This document shows, piece after piece, positions 49,011 through 59,211 of a stretch of 64,000 nucleotides of DNA. Within the stretch, counting starts at the first letter, position 1, and each line of letters opens with the position of its first letter. The stretch is from UBA965 sp040396955 (GTDB lineage Bacteria; Chloroflexota; Chloroflexia; Chloroflexales; Roseiflexaceae). Below the pieces are notes generated by a model that was given only the letters and a program-made list of their open reading frames with translations, searched no databases and was not told where the DNA came from. The translations under genes were made by a program, and so were the position numbers. The DNA is taken from positions 1-64,000 of the forward strand of contig JBBAWX010000002.1 of assembly GCA_040396955.1 (NCBI GenBank). The letters run 5' to 3'.

Positions 49011-49028
49011 TAGTATACTGGGTTCCCG

Positions 49029-49994
49029 TTACTTGAAGTGGTTCACGACTTCTTCGGCAAACTGGGCCACACGCTCACGCTCATACGCCACCCGGGGCAA
49101 ATAGGCAATGATGTAATCGGCACCTGCCTCGGTCAGTTGCTGAACCCGCTCACGTACCTCCGCTGGAGTCGCCACCATGGTGCCCTTACGATATTCTTCC
49201 AGAGACGCCTTCCCACGTGCTTTGGCCGTGGCGCGCTCCGGATCATCCCCCGGATTAATCAAAAAGACGTTCAAGTTGGTACTTTTGGCGATACTCTGAT
49301 AATCACGCCCCAACGCATCACAATGCCCGCGCAAAATCTCCAACTTCTGCCGTACCAAGTCTGGGTTCCCACCACCTACGTTACAGGCCTGTGCATACTT
49401 GGCTACCAACTTGAGGGTCACTTTTTCGCCACCACCACCCAACCAGAGTGGAATATGCGGTCGTTGCACCCCTTTGGGCTCATTGATGGGCCCGTCGATG
49501 GTGTAGAATTTGCCCGCATAGCTGGGACGATCCTCGGTCCACATCTTCACGACAATCTCAACCGCCTCGCGGAAGGCGCGCATGCGCTCTGGCACATCGG
49601 GAAAACCGTAGCCGTACGCCCGCCACTCATGTTCGTACCACCCAGCACCTAACCCGCACAACAATCGACCGGCGCTCATCACATCGATGGTCGAGGCGAT
49701 TTTGGCCAACAACGCCGGATTACGGTAGCCGTTGCAGGTGACCATCTGCCCAATTTTAATGGACTGTGTGTCACGTGCGAGCCCCGCCGTAATCGACCAG
49801 CACTCAAATGTTGTCTCCATTTCAGGGGTAGGCACCGTATGAAAATGGTCATACACCCAAATCGAATCAAATCCCGCTTTTTCAGCGTCACGCCCGACCG
49901 CAGTCATGGCCTCGTACTGTGCCACCGGATCTTTGATCTCGGTCAAATCAAGGCGCCAGCCCTGCGGCACAAACACACCAAACCGGACACTCAT
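49029..49994 (-). CDS. LLM-class flavin/F420-dependent oxidoreductase
   Basis: A 321-aa luciferase-like TIM-barrel monooxygenase. It shows the N-terminal strand VRFGVFVPQGW, GFDSIWVYDHFHT, IKIGQMVTCNGYRNPALLAKIASTIDVMSAGRLLCGLGAGWYEHEW in order, then PLWLGGGGEKVTLKLVAKYA and the TMVATPAEVRERVQQ helix. The pattern fits the F420-dependent subgroup better than bacterial luciferase, but F420 use is inferred. The substrate is unknown. ATG at 49994 has AAAGGAG eight bases upstream. It lies downstream of nrdJ on the same strand, separated by a hairpin. Confidence 0.87.
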   Translation of the reverse strand: MSVRFGVFVPQGWRLDLTEIKDPVAQYEAMTAVGRDAEKAGFDSIWVYDHFHTVPTPEMETTFECWSITAGLARDTQSIKIGQMVTCNGYRNPALLAKIASTIDVMSAGRLLCGLGAGWYEHEWRAYGYGFPDVPERMRAFREAVEIVVKMWTEDRPSYAGKFYTIDGPINEPKGVQRPHIPLWLGGGGEKVTLKLVAKYAQACNVGGGNPDLVRQKLEILRGHCDALGRDYQSIAKSTNLNVFLINPGDDPERATAKARGKASLEEYRKGTMVATPAEVRERVQQLTEAGADYIIAYLPRVAYERERVAQFAEEVVNHFK

Positions 49995-50056
49995 AGGAAT
50001 TGCTCCTTTCACAGATTGGGCGTTGCTATCTTCACACAAAACGGCCGACAACGCAA

Positions 50057-50092
50057 CTCCCCCTCACCTTGCATTGCATCGGTGAGGGGGAG
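50057..50092 (-). terminator. Hairpin after nrdJ
   Basis: Perfect 12-bp GC-rich arms (50057-50068 and 50081-50092) around a 12-base loop, immediately past the nrdJ stop and upstream of the LLM gene. The following minus-strand sequence is not T-rich, so the hairpin resembles the other U-poor structures in this contig. Confidence 0.55.
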
Positions 50093-50107
50093 TGCATGAA
50101 CAATCGT

Positions 50108-52393
50108 TTATGACAGTGTGATATCGCAGTTGGCGCCAACGCATGCGAGCTCTTGGGCAGCCGTGGTCAGGTCGTTTTCTTCGTAGCGCCACACCTTGCT
50201 GAAGTCGATTTCGGGGAATTCAGCGGCCAAACGCTCGTACTCGGCACGTGTAATCTCAACGTACGGCATTTGTGCGTACTGCGCATCAAATGACGGCAAG
50301 AACGACATGCCACCGACTTGCTCACGATGCTCCCACACCCACTTCATCAGCTCAAGCACTTCGTCAGGGCGATAGGTGATGGTCACTGATGGGTTGTGTT
50401 CCGTCCAAAACAGCTTGTTCTGCAACCAGAACTCGCACTGCTGGATGGCGGTCAAGTCGCCACGGGTCACGGCACCGTCTGGTGATTTCATGGGGAAGTG
50501 TACCACCCATGTGGTAGCAGTCTCCACCGTCTGCCCGTTCTCGGGGTCCATGGGCACGCCAGCGTCACGGAGCACCTTGTAGATGGGTGAGTGCACCGAT
50601 ACGCGCACGTTGCGGATGTAGTACGGCGCCCAGCGGGTGTGCAGGCCACTCGAGCAGTTGAGCAACTGTGATGAATTGCCACTTGGTTTGACACAGGTGA
50701 TGGCAGCGGATTGATTGATGCCTAACGCTTTGGCGGTTTCGCGGTTCACATCAATGGAAATCTCACGCAACTGGCGCTTGATTTGCGCATCTTGGGCGGC
50801 ACGGCTATCCATTTGGCCCGTAATGTCGACACCAAGCAACCGCTCCGCTTCACAGTTTTGTTGCCACACGGGGCGCAAACCGGGGAAATTCGTGGCCATT
50901 GATTGAATGGAACCGATGATGGTCGCCACCTCGACCTTTTCACGCAACGACTCAAACGTGTCGTCCGTGCGTGCTACTGCGGCCGACAAGTTGCAGAACT
51001 GCCACGGGCGCAGGTTGATTTCACCACACGGATTCGTGCCAAAATCGGCCTCCGCACGTCGTGACGGTTTCATGGTGTTGGCACCTTCACGGTTGAAAAT
51101 ACCCGGCTCGCCACGCCCCGAATCAACCATCTCCATGAACTGATGAATGAACTCTTGCTGCGTAAGCCCACCGTTTGGCCAGACCACCGAATTGTTGGCG
51201 TTCCAGCGATGGCTGTTTTCACGCTCGAAATCACCACTTTTGGACTGCAACATCTCGTGGTCGTCACGATCAAACAACGAAATCATCGCGGTGCGCCGTA
51301 CGCCACCTGACACTGCCGCATTGCCGACCACGCACATCATGTCGTGAGCGTCGATGGGGCGTAAGAATGAACCTTGGCGTGACAAAATGCGTCGTCGCAT
51401 GAAATCCAGTGTCATGCGCAACGGCTCGGGGCCAGACGCACGACCACCTTTGATGCGCAATGGCGCACCAGCTGGGCGCAACAATGACAGGTCGAAGTAG
51501 ACATCGCCACCCTCCCACCACGTCTGCAAGCCGAAGCGCAATGCGTCCGCCCAGCCCTCGGCAGAGTCTTCAACGATGTAGGTGACGGGGGCAATGCCCT
51601 TTTGACGCTTGATGCGTGGGAAGTTCTCGACATACTTGCTTTCGACCGAATACCCCACGCCACATCCCGCCATGGAGATAATCAGTGCTTCCACAAATGA
51701 ATCGATGCTCTCAACTGGCTGATAACTGCAGTTGTAGATGGCAATGTTGTTGCGCCGCGCTGCAGGGCCCGCCATGGCCAACAAACGCATGGATGGCATA
51801 GCCTGCATCTCAAGAATGGCGCGGCGAATGCGCTCGTAGGTTTCGCGGGGCAAGCGATCACCAGCCAACTCATGCATGAAATCTACGGAACGATCGACCG
51901 TCTCAATCCATGTCTCGCGCCGACCCAAATCGTAGTTGAAGCGTGAGTATTTATCGAAAAATTGGAACTTTTGAATGGGCGTCGGGAAGTACTTGTCCGA
52001 GGCGTCGAAGGCCGCTCGTACATCCTCAGGCACCGGGCGTCGTTCACGCTCTTTGGCATGCTCCGCACGGTATAAAATGTAGCGCTTGGCGGCTTCGAAT
52101 TCACCGGCAGCCTGCAACACCATCTCGACAATGTCTTGCACTTCTTCGACACTCGGTACCCCACGGCTCGCCTTGGCTGCCACGATGTTGACCACGCGCC
52201 GCGTAATCTCGCTCACCGGCGTGTTGGGCTCACGATCAAAACTTTGAAAACACTTGCTAATCGCTGATTGAATCCGCTCCGGCTCAAACGGCACCTGCCG
52301 CCCGTCACGCTTGACAATGGTGGTGGGAATCTGCACCGAATCGTCATGATTCGTCACGGACTCGACCGCCGATACCGTCTCTTCGAGTGTCAT
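50108..52393 (-). CDS. nrdJ: Adenosylcobalamin-dependent (class II) ribonucleotide reductase, monomeric RTPR type
   Basis: A 761-aa enzyme. The N-terminal ATP-cone (about 22-115; TIVKRDGRQVPFEPERIQSAI) suggests dATP/ATP activity control. The catalytic barrel resembles the Lactobacillus RTPR: thiyl-radical Cys456 in NPCGEI, redox pair Cys222 (NCSYQP) and Cys467 (FCNL), with the same 11-residue spacing between the last two. The C-terminal shuttle pair is Cys751/Cys756 in ACVGANC. It makes deoxyribonucleotides with B12 and without oxygen. ATG at 52393 follows GGAGG at good spacing. Transcription starts about 200 bases upstream from a promoter carrying the same operator as ruvB, with a possible NrdR-like box in the leader. 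Confidence 0.94.
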   Translation of the reverse strand: MTLEETVSAVESVTNHDDSVQIPTTIVKRDGRQVPFEPERIQSAISKCFQSFDREPNTPVSEITRRVVNIVAAKASRGVPSVEEVQDIVEMVLQAAGEFEAAKRYILYRAEHAKERERRPVPEDVRAAFDASDKYFPTPIQKFQFFDKYSRFNYDLGRRETWIETVDRSVDFMHELAGDRLPRETYERIRRAILEMQAMPSMRLLAMAGPAARRNNIAIYNCSYQPVESIDSFVEALIISMAGCGVGYSVESKYVENFPRIKRQKGIAPVTYIVEDSAEGWADALRFGLQTWWEGGDVYFDLSLLRPAGAPLRIKGGRASGPEPLRMTLDFMRRRILSRQGSFLRPIDAHDMMCVVGNAAVSGGVRRTAMISLFDRDDHEMLQSKSGDFERENSHRWNANNSVVWPNGGLTQQEFIHQFMEMVDSGRGEPGIFNREGANTMKPSRRAEADFGTNPCGEINLRPWQFCNLSAAVARTDDTFESLREKVEVATIIGSIQSMATNFPGLRPVWQQNCEAERLLGVDITGQMDSRAAQDAQIKRQLREISIDVNRETAKALGINQSAAITCVKPSGNSSQLLNCSSGLHTRWAPYYIRNVRVSVHSPIYKVLRDAGVPMDPENGQTVETATTWVVHFPMKSPDGAVTRGDLTAIQQCEFWLQNKLFWTEHNPSVTITYRPDEVLELMKWVWEHREQVGGMSFLPSFDAQYAQMPYVEITRAEYERLAAEFPEIDFSKVWRYEENDLTTAAQELACVGANCDITLS

Positions 52394-52531
52394 GATTTGC
52401 CTCCGCTTGCCCCTACAATGCGTCGCAACCACTCGGCTACGACCTCTGCATCACCCCACGTGATGTACGGTTTCTTCATACCATCTCACATACTACATAA
52501 CGTAGCATTTCTCAAATCCACAGCATAGGTG

Positions 52532-52573
52532 GCTAAATCGCAATTTAGCACAAAACACAACATATAGTGGTGT
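52532..52573 (-). promoter_or_regulatory. Inverted repeats in the nrdJ leader, one NrdR-like
   Basis: GCTAAAT (52532-52538) pairs perfectly with ATTTAGC (52543-52549) around CGCA. Next to it, ACACAACATATAGTGGTGT (52555-52573) resembles the NrdR box (consensus acaCwATATaTwGtgt). A second weaker relative, CCACAGCATAGGTGG (52518-52532), lies about 39 bp away by centres, not the 31-32 bp usual for tandem NrdR boxes. The assignment is tentative. Confidence 0.35.
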
Positions 52574-52592
52574 ATTGAGGGAAATGGTAACT

Positions 52593-52637
52593 AAATACCG
52601 TATGAGCATACTACCATAGAGCGTGATTGGCTGTCAA
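52593..52637 (-). promoter_or_regulatory. nrdJ promoter with TACCGTATG operator
   Basis: Minus strand TTGACA (52637-52632), an 18-bp spacer and TAGTAT (52613-52608). Immediately downstream, over the predicted start site, lies the 13-mer AAATACCGTATGA (plus strand 52593-52605), identical to that at the ruvB promoter. Position over the start site suggests repression. Confidence 0.6.
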
Positions 52638-52743
52638 GTAGAATTTTGGTGGAGCAGACGAACATTACCGACACACTGACGAGATTATTGCCAGCCCAGG
52701 TCACCGTACCCCACAAACAATCGCAGCGCTCGATTAGCAATCA

Positions 52744-52772
52744 TTGACAATTAATGAGGGTTACGTTAACAT
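52744..52772 (+). promoter_or_regulatory. Promoter of the peptide transporter operon
   Basis: TTGACA (52744-52749), a 17-bp spacer and TAACAT (52767-52772), 125 bp upstream of the binding-protein ATG. Confidence 0.65.
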
Positions 52773-52800
52773 TCATACTTACGAATACCTAAAAAATCAC

Positions 52801-52828
52801 CATCATATCAGCTCCCACTGATGTGATG
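52801..52828 (+). promoter_or_regulatory. Stem-loop in the leader of the binding-protein gene
   Basis: CATCATATCAG (52801-52811) pairs with CTGATGTGATG (52818-52828) with one G-U, around a six-base loop. It lies near the 5' end of the predicted transcript and could stabilise a highly expressed message. Confidence 0.4.
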
Positions 52829-52896
52829 ATGAGATGCAGGTACCCGTTTGACTGGGACAACATGAGTGAATGGTAAGAAATCAGCAGGAGATTGAG

Positions 52897-54831
52897 ATGA
52901 AGCAGCAGATTCTGCGTCGTGCAGCAATCGTGTTCTTCGTGGCTCTCGTTGCGCCGATGATTGTGGCCTGTGGCGGAGCCGCCAGTGCGCCCGAAGTCAT
53001 CCGCGAGACGGTAGTTGTGAAGGAAACAAGTGCCCCAGTGGTCGAGACCGTCGTGGTAAAGGAAGAAGTAGCCACCGACACGTCATTCACCACCCCCCAC
53101 CCAATTTTGGGTGATTTGAAGGTTCGTCAGGCGATTGCCTACTGTGTGAACCGCCCCGAGTTGATCAAGTCGGTCTACCCGTACTTGAGCGAGGAGCAGC
53201 AGCAGGGGTTGTTGATGGACACCTTCTTGCCCAAGTCACACTGGGCAGCCAACAACGACAGCATCGTCACGTATGCATTCGACCCTGAGAAGGGCAAGGC
53301 ATTGTTGGCCGAGGCTGGTTGGACCGAGGGCTTCAACGCCGACGGTTTGCCGTTGTTCTTGAAGTTCACCACCACCAACGCCGCCTTCCGCCAGACCTGG
53401 GCGACCGTGCTTGAGCAGCAGTTGCTCGACAACTGTGGCATTTCCATTGCGCGCACGCACGCTCCTGGTTCATGGTGGTTCGGCGACACCACCGGCTTGT
53501 CACGCCGCGACTTCGAGTTGGGCGCCTTTGCATGGGTCGGCCAGACCGATCCAGGTGGTATTTCACTGTACGCCTGTAACCAGATCCCATTGCCCAGCAA
53601 CAACTGGGAGGGTCAAAACTACATGGGTTGGTGTAACGAAACGGCCAGCAAGGCCATCATCGCCGCCAACAACACCTTGGACAAGGCCGAGCGCATCAAG
53701 CAGTACGCCATCGTCCAAGAAGAATTCACCAAGGACATGGTCAGCTTGCCGCTCTTCAACCGCTTGGAAGCAGCCGCTGCCAATGCCAAGTTGGTGAACT
53801 TCAAGCCAAACCCAACCGAATACTACACGTGGAACATCGAGGAGTGGGAGCTCCCCGGCAAGGACACCGTGGTACTTGGTTTCACCCAAGAGCCAGCCTC
53901 GTTGCACACCTTGGTTGAGAGCGCCGCAGTGGCCGTTACCGCCGCTTCGTTGCTCAGCGCCCGTGGCGTGACCAGCCTCGACTACGACTATCAGGCCGTT
54001 GGCATGACCAAGTTGCCCTCAGTGGGCGACGGCGCAACCAACGAGGATGTCGAAGTCAAGGCCGGCGACATCGTGTGGAGCACCGACGGTGAGGCAGTCG
54101 AGTTGGCCGAGGGTGTCGAAGTCACCAACGCCGCCGGCGAGACGATCACCTGGGACGGCAGCAGCCCACTCACCATGAAGAAGCTGAGTGTCACCTTTGA
54201 GATGAAGCCCGGCATGAAGTGGCAAGACGGCACCCCCGTCAGCAAGGCCGACTACGAGCTTGGCTACAAGACCACCTGTGACCCAGAGTCGGGTGCCACC
54301 ACCTTCACCTTCTGTGATTCAGTGGCAACCTTCACGCAAGAGAGCGACACCAAGCAAACCTTGGTCTTCCACCCTGGCGTGCAGTGGCCCACCTTCTACA
54401 CCGGTGGCTTTGGCGCCTACCCGGCCCACCAGGTCATCGAGAGCGAAGGCGAGTACAAGGGCAAGACCTTGGCCGAAGTACCAGCCAGCGCCTGGCCAAC
54501 CCTGCCTGAAGTCGCCGAAGCTCCTTTGAGCAGCGGCCCCTACAAGATTGTCAGCTGGGAAAAGGGCCAGACCATGGTCTTCGAAGCCAACGAAAACTTC
54601 TACGGCAACGCCCCCAAGATCAAGAAGGTCATCATTCAGTTCTACGCAGACACCAATGCAGCCGTGGCAGCCCTGCTGACCGGCAACGTTGATGTACTCG
54701 GTACTGAGACCCTTGGTGCTGGTGCTGAGGTTGAGTCAGTCATCAATGCTGCCGCAGCAGGCAAGGTCCAAGTTGCAACCTTGGCCAGCCCGACCTGGGA
54801 GCACATGGACTTCAACCTCTTCGTCAAGTAG
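52897..54831 (+). CDS. Peptide-binding lipoprotein (SBP family 5) with circularly permuted lobe order
   Basis: A 644-aa lipoprotein: signal peptide with lipobox MIVAC (Cys25) and a Val/Glu/Thr linker (about 30-62). The mature part matches SBP_bac_5 in swapped order. Residues about 66-319 match the C-terminal half of DppA-type proteins (LGDLKVRQAIAYCVNRPELI, YAFDPEKGKALLAEAG, YMGWCNETASKAI). Residues about 321-644 match the N-terminal half (DTVVLGFTQEPASL, MKWQDGTPVSKADYEL, SSGPYKIVSWEKGQ, NAPKIKKVIIQFYADTNAAV) and stop after HMDFNLF, exactly where a normal protein continues into HP-x-L-x-D-x-KVRQA. One uninterrupted frame holds both. ATG at 52897 follows AGGAG. It heads a dppBCDF-like operon, so peptide capture is expected, if the fold closes. 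A misjoin of tandem paralogues is the main alternative. Confidence 0.85.
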   Translation: MKQQILRRAAIVFFVALVAPMIVACGGAASAPEVIRETVVVKETSAPVVETVVVKEEVATDTSFTTPHPILGDLKVRQAIAYCVNRPELIKSVYPYLSEEQQQGLLMDTFLPKSHWAANNDSIVTYAFDPEKGKALLAEAGWTEGFNADGLPLFLKFTTTNAAFRQTWATVLEQQLLDNCGISIARTHAPGSWWFGDTTGLSRRDFELGAFAWVGQTDPGGISLYACNQIPLPSNNWEGQNYMGWCNETASKAIIAANNTLDKAERIKQYAIVQEEFTKDMVSLPLFNRLEAAAANAKLVNFKPNPTEYYTWNIEEWELPGKDTVVLGFTQEPASLHTLVESAAVAVTAASLLSARGVTSLDYDYQAVGMTKLPSVGDGATNEDVEVKAGDIVWSTDGEAVELAEGVEVTNAAGETITWDGSSPLTMKKLSVTFEMKPGMKWQDGTPVSKADYELGYKTTCDPESGATTFTFCDSVATFTQESDTKQTLVFHPGVQWPTFYTGGFGAYPAHQVIESEGEYKGKTLAEVPASAWPTLPEVAEAPLSSGPYKIVSWEKGQTMVFEANENFYGNAPKIKKVIIQFYADTNAAVAALLTGNVDVLGTETLGAGAEVESVINAAAAGKVQVATLASPTWEHMDFNLFVK

Positions 54832-54847
54832 TCGTTGACGGTCGTCG

Positions 54848-54881
54848 TCCCCCGGGTGGTAGTCCACTACTGCCCGGGGGA
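54848..54881 (+). terminator. Strong hairpin between the binding protein and permease genes
   Basis: Sixteen-base arms (54848-54863 and 54866-54881, two G-U pairs) with a two-base gap, 17 bp after the binding-protein stop. No T run follows. In many ABC operons such hairpins stabilise the binding-protein message or partly end transcription so that it exceeds the permeases. Confidence 0.6.
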
Positions 54882-54987
54882 TATTGGTGGCAACGAAGCC
54901 GAGATTCCCTCAACAGAAATCCCCCTCCCAACGCCGCCACGACCGACGCGTGAAATTTGTTTTCTTGCTTAGTTGGGAGTCGAAGCC

Positions 54988-56187
<1,200 letters not shown>

Positions 56188-56195
56188 AGGGCATC

Positions 56196-57224
56196 ATGAG
56201 CACATCTTCTCCATCGACTGCACCCGCGAGTCAGTGGCAACTGGTCTGGCGCCGTTTCCGAGCCCACCGTGTGGCCATGTTCTGCCTCTGGTTGCTCATC
56301 GTCATCTATGCAACATCGATGCTGGCACCACTCGTTGCCCCGTACCCCCGCGACGAGATTTCACTCGAACGGTCATACACCACCCCCATGAACACATCTG
56401 CGGCTGGGACATTTCATCTATTGGGCAGTGACCATATCGGGCGAGATTTTTTCACCCGCCTCATCTATGCGGCACGCGTCTCACTGACCACCGCACTGAC
56501 GGTTGTCACTGCATCCACCATTATTGGTGTCTGCATCGGCACAATCGCCGGTTACTTCGGTGGCGCCATCGACAATTCCATTTCACGGTTCATCGAATTC
56601 ATTTCCACGTTCCCCACCTTTACCCTGCTCTTGATTGCCGGGTCCATCGTCCTACAAAGCGAAGAGGCGATTCCAATACCGCTGGTCATCACCAACATAT
56701 TCGCGTTTTTGATGGCCATCAACGAGCGCGAGGCCACGCAGGTGGTCATGATTATCACTATTTTTATCGCCTTTGGATGGACCGGGGTGGCACGTTTTGT
56801 GCGTGGCATGGTGCTTTCCATCCGTGAGCAACTCTACGTGGAATCATCGTTGGCGCTTGGAGCTTCGCATCTCCACAACATGCTCGTGCACGTCTTTCCC
56901 AACGCCTTACCCCCCATCATCGTGTCGTACACTCTCGGGTTAAGTGGCACACTCGTGGCAGAATCTGCGCTGAGTTTCTTGGGATTCGGCATTCAAGATC
57001 CCACCCCAAGCTGGGGCAATATGCTGGCATTCGCCAACAGTTACATGTTTAATTACCCGTGGATGCCGCTTGTCCCTGCGCTACCGATTTTGATTTGCTC
57101 ACTGTCGATTAACTACATCGGTGACGGCTTGCGCGATGCACTCGACCCACGCGTGCAAAAGGAGATCCGGCGCGAACAACGCGATGCGCTATTGGCCGCC
57201 ATCCGTGAAAGGAGTAAGTCATGA
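56196..57224 (+). CDS. Peptide ABC transporter permease, DppC/OppC type
   Basis: A 342-aa permease with the DppC N-terminal helix (about 28-50), the FHLLGSDHIGRDFFTRLIYAARVSL motif, five further helices and the EAA loop YVESSLALGASHLHNMLVHVFPNALPPIIV. The C terminus SINYIGDGLRDALDPRVQKE is the family ending. It begins eight bases after dppB and overlaps dppD by four bases. It pairs with the DppB-type subunit to form the translocation pore. Confidence 0.94.
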   Translation: MSTSSPSTAPASQWQLVWRRFRAHRVAMFCLWLLIVIYATSMLAPLVAPYPRDEISLERSYTTPMNTSAAGTFHLLGSDHIGRDFFTRLIYAARVSLTTALTVVTASTIIGVCIGTIAGYFGGAIDNSISRFIEFISTFPTFTLLLIAGSIVLQSEEAIPIPLVITNIFAFLMAINEREATQVVMIITIFIAFGWTGVARFVRGMVLSIREQLYVESSLALGASHLHNMLVHVFPNALPPIIVSYTLGLSGTLVAESALSFLGFGIQDPTPSWGNMLAFANSYMFNYPWMPLVPALPILICSLSINYIGDGLRDALDPRVQKEIRREQRDALLAAIRERSKS

Positions 57225-58210
57225 GTCAGTCTCCCCTGCTCCGTGTCTCTGGGCTCAAGACCTATTTCTTCACTCCGGGTGGCGTCGTACAAGCGGTCGA
57301 TGGTATCGACTTCGAGGTTATGCCCGGTGAGACCCTCGGCATTGTCGGCGAAAGCGGCAGTGGCAAAAGTGTCACCTCGCTTTCCATCATGCGGCTCATC
57401 GCCGACCCCGGTGAAATTGTCGAAGGGTCAATAGAATTCGCTGGGGTCGATTTGGTGCATCTCAACGAAGAGGTCATGCGCACCTACCGTGGCAATCGCA
57501 TCTCAATGATCTTTCAGCAACCAACGTCGTGCCTCAATCCGGTCTACACGATTGGCTCACAAATTACCGAAGCCCTGCAGATTCATCAAAATCTCGAGCC
57601 CGCCGCCGCCCAGCAACGCGCCATTGAGCTCCTCAAGTTGGTGCGTCTCCCGGACGCCGAGCAACGCATCAACTCCTACCCGCACGAGATTTCGGGTGGG
57701 CAGGCGCAACGCATCATGATCGCAATGGCGCTGGCCTGCAACCCAGAATTGCTCATCGCCGATGAACCGACCACAGCGCTCGATGTGACCATACAAGCAC
57801 AGATTCTCGAATTGATGCGTGAATTGCGCAATACGATGAGCACATCGATTATTTTGATTACGCACGACTTGGGCGTGATTGCTGAAATGGCCGACCGCGT
57901 CATCGTCATGTATGCCGGACAAGTGGTCGAGTCAGCCACCGTGCATCAACTCTTTGACGCTCCGCTCCACCCCTATTCCCAAGCTCTGCTCCACTCAATG
58001 CCGGTGCTCGGTGATACCGAGGGGCGTGAATTGATGGCCATTGAGGGGACCGTGCCCATGATGATTCATCCACCACTTGGTTGTCGCTTCGCTGAACGAT
58101 GCCCGCAACGGTTCGCACGGTGTGATGCCGCGCCACCCCTGCAATTGCACCAAGGGCGACAGGTCCGTTGTTGGCTCTATGCCGAACAAGAGGGAGTGCC
58201 CAACCGATGA
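57221..58210 (+). CDS. Peptide ABC transporter ATP-binding protein, DppD/OppD type
   Basis: A 329-aa ATPase with Walker A GESGSGKS, Q-loop FQQPTSCLNPVYTIG, signature ISGGQAQR, Walker B LLIADEPTTALD and the switch His in LITHDLG. The C-terminal oligopeptide extension includes the cysteine set (GCRFAERCPQRFARC and a later Cys), which in DppD/OppD proteins binds a 4Fe-4S cluster. The start overlaps dppC by ATGA. It energises peptide uptake together with the next subunit. Confidence 0.95.
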   Translation: MSQSPLLRVSGLKTYFFTPGGVVQAVDGIDFEVMPGETLGIVGESGSGKSVTSLSIMRLIADPGEIVEGSIEFAGVDLVHLNEEVMRTYRGNRISMIFQQPTSCLNPVYTIGSQITEALQIHQNLEPAAAQQRAIELLKLVRLPDAEQRINSYPHEISGGQAQRIMIAMALACNPELLIADEPTTALDVTIQAQILELMRELRNTMSTSIILITHDLGVIAEMADRVIVMYAGQVVESATVHQLFDAPLHPYSQALLHSMPVLGDTEGRELMAIEGTVPMMIHPPLGCRFAERCPQRFARCDAAPPLQLHQGRQVRCWLYAEQEGVPNR

Positions 58211-59181
58211 ACCACACACTCTTAGAAGTCTCCAACCTGGTCAAGCACTTCCCCATTCGGAGCGGCTTCTTGCGCCGAGTCACCGGGCAAGTCCGTGCAG
58301 TCGACGATGTTTCGTTCACCATTCAGCGAGGCGAGACCCTCGGCTTGGTGGGTGAGAGTGGCTGTGGCAAGACCACAGTGGCGCGCACTCTGCTCCGCCT
58401 CATCCCGGCCACTGCCGGCAGTGTACGCTTTGAAGGACAAGAGGTACTCAAAGCCTCGCGTTCGCAGACCAAAGCCCTACGCCGCCAGATGCAGATTGTC
58501 TTCCAAGACCCGTATGCCTCACTCGATCCACGGCGTACCATCATGGAGAGCATCGCTGAGGGACTCATCATTCACAATATTGGCACCAAGCAGGAGCAAC
58601 AGGCCAAAGTCGCAGCCATCATGGACAAAGTGGGGCTCGCACCCTCGCTGCTCGAACGCTACCCGCACGAATTCTCGGGTGGGCAACGTCAGCGAATCGG
58701 CATCGCCCGCGCCCTTGTCATGAATCCGTCGTTGTTGGTGCTCGACGAGCCAGTCTCCGCCCTCGACGTCAGCATTCAAGCGCAGGTCCTTAATCTTCTC
58801 AAATCCCTACAAGCCGACCTTGGGCTCACGTACCTGTTTGTGGCACACAACTTGGGCGTCGTCGAATACGTCAGCTCACGCATTGGCGTCATGTACCTCG
58901 GCAAACTCGTCGAGCTTTCGCCCAAGAGTGAGGTCTTCAAACGCCCACTCCACCCCTACACCAAGGCGCTGAGCGCCGCCGTGCCCGTGCCCAAACCGGC
59001 CCTCAAACGCGAGCGCATCGTGCTCCAAGGGGATGTCCCCAGCCCGGCCAACCCGCCCAGCGGGTGCCGGTTCCACCCACGGTGTTGGATGGCCAAAGAC
59101 ATTTGTCGCACCGCGGAGCCTGCCTTCACCGAAAAAACTCCCGGGCGCTGGTCGGCGTGCCACTTCTGGGATCAAGTCTGA
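58207..59181 (+). CDS. Peptide ABC transporter ATP-binding protein, DppF/OppF type
   Basis: A 324-aa ATPase with Walker A GESGCGKTT, Q-loop FQDPYASLDPRRTI, signature FSGGQRQR, Walker B LLVLDEPVSALD and switch His in VAHNLG, plus the C-terminal GCRFHPRCW cysteine region. ATG at 58207 overlaps the dppD stop (ATGA); the longer frame to 58168 lies inside dppD and has no own signal. It is the last gene of the operon, so the transporter is complete: binding protein, two permeases, two ATPases. Confidence 0.95.
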   Translation: MNHTLLEVSNLVKHFPIRSGFLRRVTGQVRAVDDVSFTIQRGETLGLVGESGCGKTTVARTLLRLIPATAGSVRFEGQEVLKASRSQTKALRRQMQIVFQDPYASLDPRRTIMESIAEGLIIHNIGTKQEQQAKVAAIMDKVGLAPSLLERYPHEFSGGQRQRIGIARALVMNPSLLVLDEPVSALDVSIQAQVLNLLKSLQADLGLTYLFVAHNLGVVEYVSSRIGVMYLGKLVELSPKSEVFKRPLHPYTKALSAAVPVPKPALKRERIVLQGDVPSPANPPSGCRFHPRCWMAKDICRTAEPAFTEKTPGRWSACHFWDQV

Positions 59182-59211
59182 CCACCCAATCACCCACCTT
59201 AACCAACGACC

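Larger units (their letters stand above)
52394..52896. other. 503-bp divergent region between nrdJ and the peptide-binding protein gene
   Basis: No gene is supported. It is AT-rich and contains the nrdJ promoter and operator (minus, 52593-52637), a roughly 200-nt nrdJ leader with two inverted repeats, the promoter of the transporter operon (plus, 52744-52772) and a hairpin in its leader (52801-52828). No cobalamin-riboswitch B12 box was seen. Confidence 0.7.

Noticed and set aside
52394..52600. Cobalamin riboswitch upstream of nrdJ
   Set aside because: No B12-box sequence or recognisable core was found in the leader.
52897..54831. Pseudogene or two overlapping remnants of binding-protein genes
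   Set aside because: One continuous frame with signal peptide, ribosome site and both halves complete at matching boundaries.
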